Below are positions 33,269 to 34,139 of a stretch of DNA of 34,139 nucleotides, piece after piece. The notes under the pieces are model-generated. The model had not been told where the DNA came from and made no database searches. It worked only from the letters and a program-made list of their open reading frames with translations. Both the position numbers and the translations under genes were made by a program. Each line of letters starts with the position of its first letter. The first letter of the stretch is position 1. Origin of the DNA: Grammothele lineata (lineage: Eukaryota > Basidiomycota > Agaricomycetes > Polyporales > Polyporaceae); assembly GCA_002150815.3 (NCBI GenBank), contig NDFF03000088.1, forward strand, positions 1-34,139, given 5' to 3'.

Positions 33269-33675
33269 ATGCCAAACCCTGACCTAGGCACCGGAAACGC
33301 TGAGACCTCCTTCACCACCGATTTCGTCCCTTCCGGAAAGAATGTGGCCACCACATCCTTTACGTTCTCCGACAAACCCTCTTCTCTCAGGCTCGGTATC
33401 AAGTACGTCGAATGGTGCCAAGCGGAGGACTCAAATGCCTGGGAGTACAAGGATGATCCGAAAGCTGTTGATGCGCTCGCAGAACGTTGCCAACCTCTTG
33501 GTAGGGTTACCGGAGACGACTCGTGGGATGATTATTGTTTTGTTGTAGTGCGCAGGGCACGTCCTAGGGCCGTTGATCAAGAGTCGGAGCCAATCATTTT
33601 GTTCGACGTCGTCCTGAAGAACGAGTACCTTCTGAAGGCGTGTAGAGACGTCATCATCAGAAGAACATGCACTGG
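33269..33675 (+). pseudogene. DUF7025/AAA+ ATPase copy 3, 3'-truncated
   Basis: ATG at 33269 begins MPNPDLGTGNAETSF, matching copies 1 and 2 (GTGNAE). The similarity runs through LGIKYVEW, DDSWDDYCFVVVRR and LKNEYLLKACRDV to about CTGL, near the end of exon 1. It stops there: at 33676 the sequence changes into the TAGAC-rich repeat. The rest of DUF7025 and the whole AAA+ domain are missing. The frame runs a few codons into the repeat before a stop. Confidence 0.85.
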
Positions 33676-33795
33676 TCTAAGGGCGCTAATGTTAGAGTCT
33701 GTAGACCCTATTAGACTTTTTTAGACCCCGATAGACCCTGTAGACGCCAGGCGCGTTAGACCCTCTGTAGACCCTCATCGGGCTCGGCGTCTATT
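33676..33795. repeat. TAGAC-rich repeat block at right end
   Basis: About eight copies of a TAGAC core occur in 85 bases (TTAGACCCC, ATAGACCC, TGTAGACGCC, GTTAGACCC, TGTAGACCC). Inverted forms lie at the edges (GGTCTAAGGGCGC at 33676, GGCGTCTA near 33785). It shares the TGTAGACGCC unit with the block at 1-90. It begins exactly where AAA+ copy 3 is cut. The element type is not recognised. Confidence 0.7.
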
Positions 33796-34139
33796 CCGTG
33801 ACGGGAGCATACCTCGGGCCTTGTGCGCGAGTTTAACAATCTCTCGGTGGCATATGGCATGAACGAAGGTATATAGCATATGGGGATGTATCTATGTACA
33901 TATACACGGCAGATCATGGCAGGAAAACCGAGGGATATCCGGATGACGAAGGTACAAGTGCGTGCTACAGATGCTGAGGACACTCGATTGTCCGTGCGAG
34001 GCAGTAGACCACGAACAACGCGCGCGAGGCAATGAATGCGCGAGGGGGATATGGAAAGGTAAATCTGCCATGTTTGAGGCGTCGACGCGGGGTGGGAAGG
34101 GTGCAGAGCTGGGGGCGAGACGAAGTAATTAGGACTTAC
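33796..34139. other. right flank, no gene assigned
   Basis: No recognised gene. On the minus strand the window edge starts with GTAAGT, followed by a CCCCCAG acceptor (exon from 34108). A frame to a stop at 33965 reads YPPRAFIASRALFVVYC in part. It could be the last exon of a gene outside the window, but the evidence is too weak to call. Confidence 0.3.

Overview
This is nuclear DNA of a filamentous basidiomycete, most likely an Agaricomycete of the Polyporales type. The evidence is genes split by 40-90 nt GT-AG introns, fairly GC-rich coding sequence, and a typical Agaricomycete mix of lineage-expanded families: DUF6533 membrane proteins, F-box proteins, BTB proteins and DUF7025/AAA+ ATPases. 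No rRNA, tRNA, CRISPR or recognisable transposase was seen. I assembled gene models by hand from splice signals, reading phase and paralogue comparison.

Layout. 1-90: a TAGAC-rich inverted repeat, followed directly by a DUF6533 gene that has lost its first exons (149-1668). 1.9-4.5 kb: a possible small secreted peptide (minus), an intact two-exon UstYa-type (DUF3328) oxidase (minus), and a divergent single-TM remnant that may be a decayed UstYa relative. 6.2-8.0 kb: a complete 12-exon DUF6533 gene. 8.35-10.6 kb: a convergent F-box pair. 11.8-19.2 kb: four tandem BTB genes on the minus strand, the last divergent from a third F-box gene (19.4-20.5 kb). 20.8-23.8 kb: a 13-exon GH5 steryl-beta-glucosidase/endoglycoceramidase-like gene. 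24.5-26.6 kb: an 11-exon amino-acid/choline/GABA-type APC permease with a 5-nt microexon. 27.4-33.7 kb: three tandem DUF7025/AAA+ genes, the first intact, the second with an in-frame stop, the third cut off where a second TAGAC-rich repeat begins (33676-33795).

How it fits together. Two genes are conserved housekeeping-type functions (sterol glucoside turnover and small nitrogenous solute uptake). The rest is fast-evolving accessory sequence in paralogous clusters. Seven genes (three F-box, four BTB) encode the two classes of substrate adaptor used by cullin-RING ubiquitin ligases; that they work together is inference from domain type and clustering only. The most notable signals are the related repeats that cut a gene at each end of the window, two frame-restoring microexons (2 nt and 5 nt), paired cysteines in the BTB C-termini, and the intact/nonsense/truncated series of AAA+ copies.
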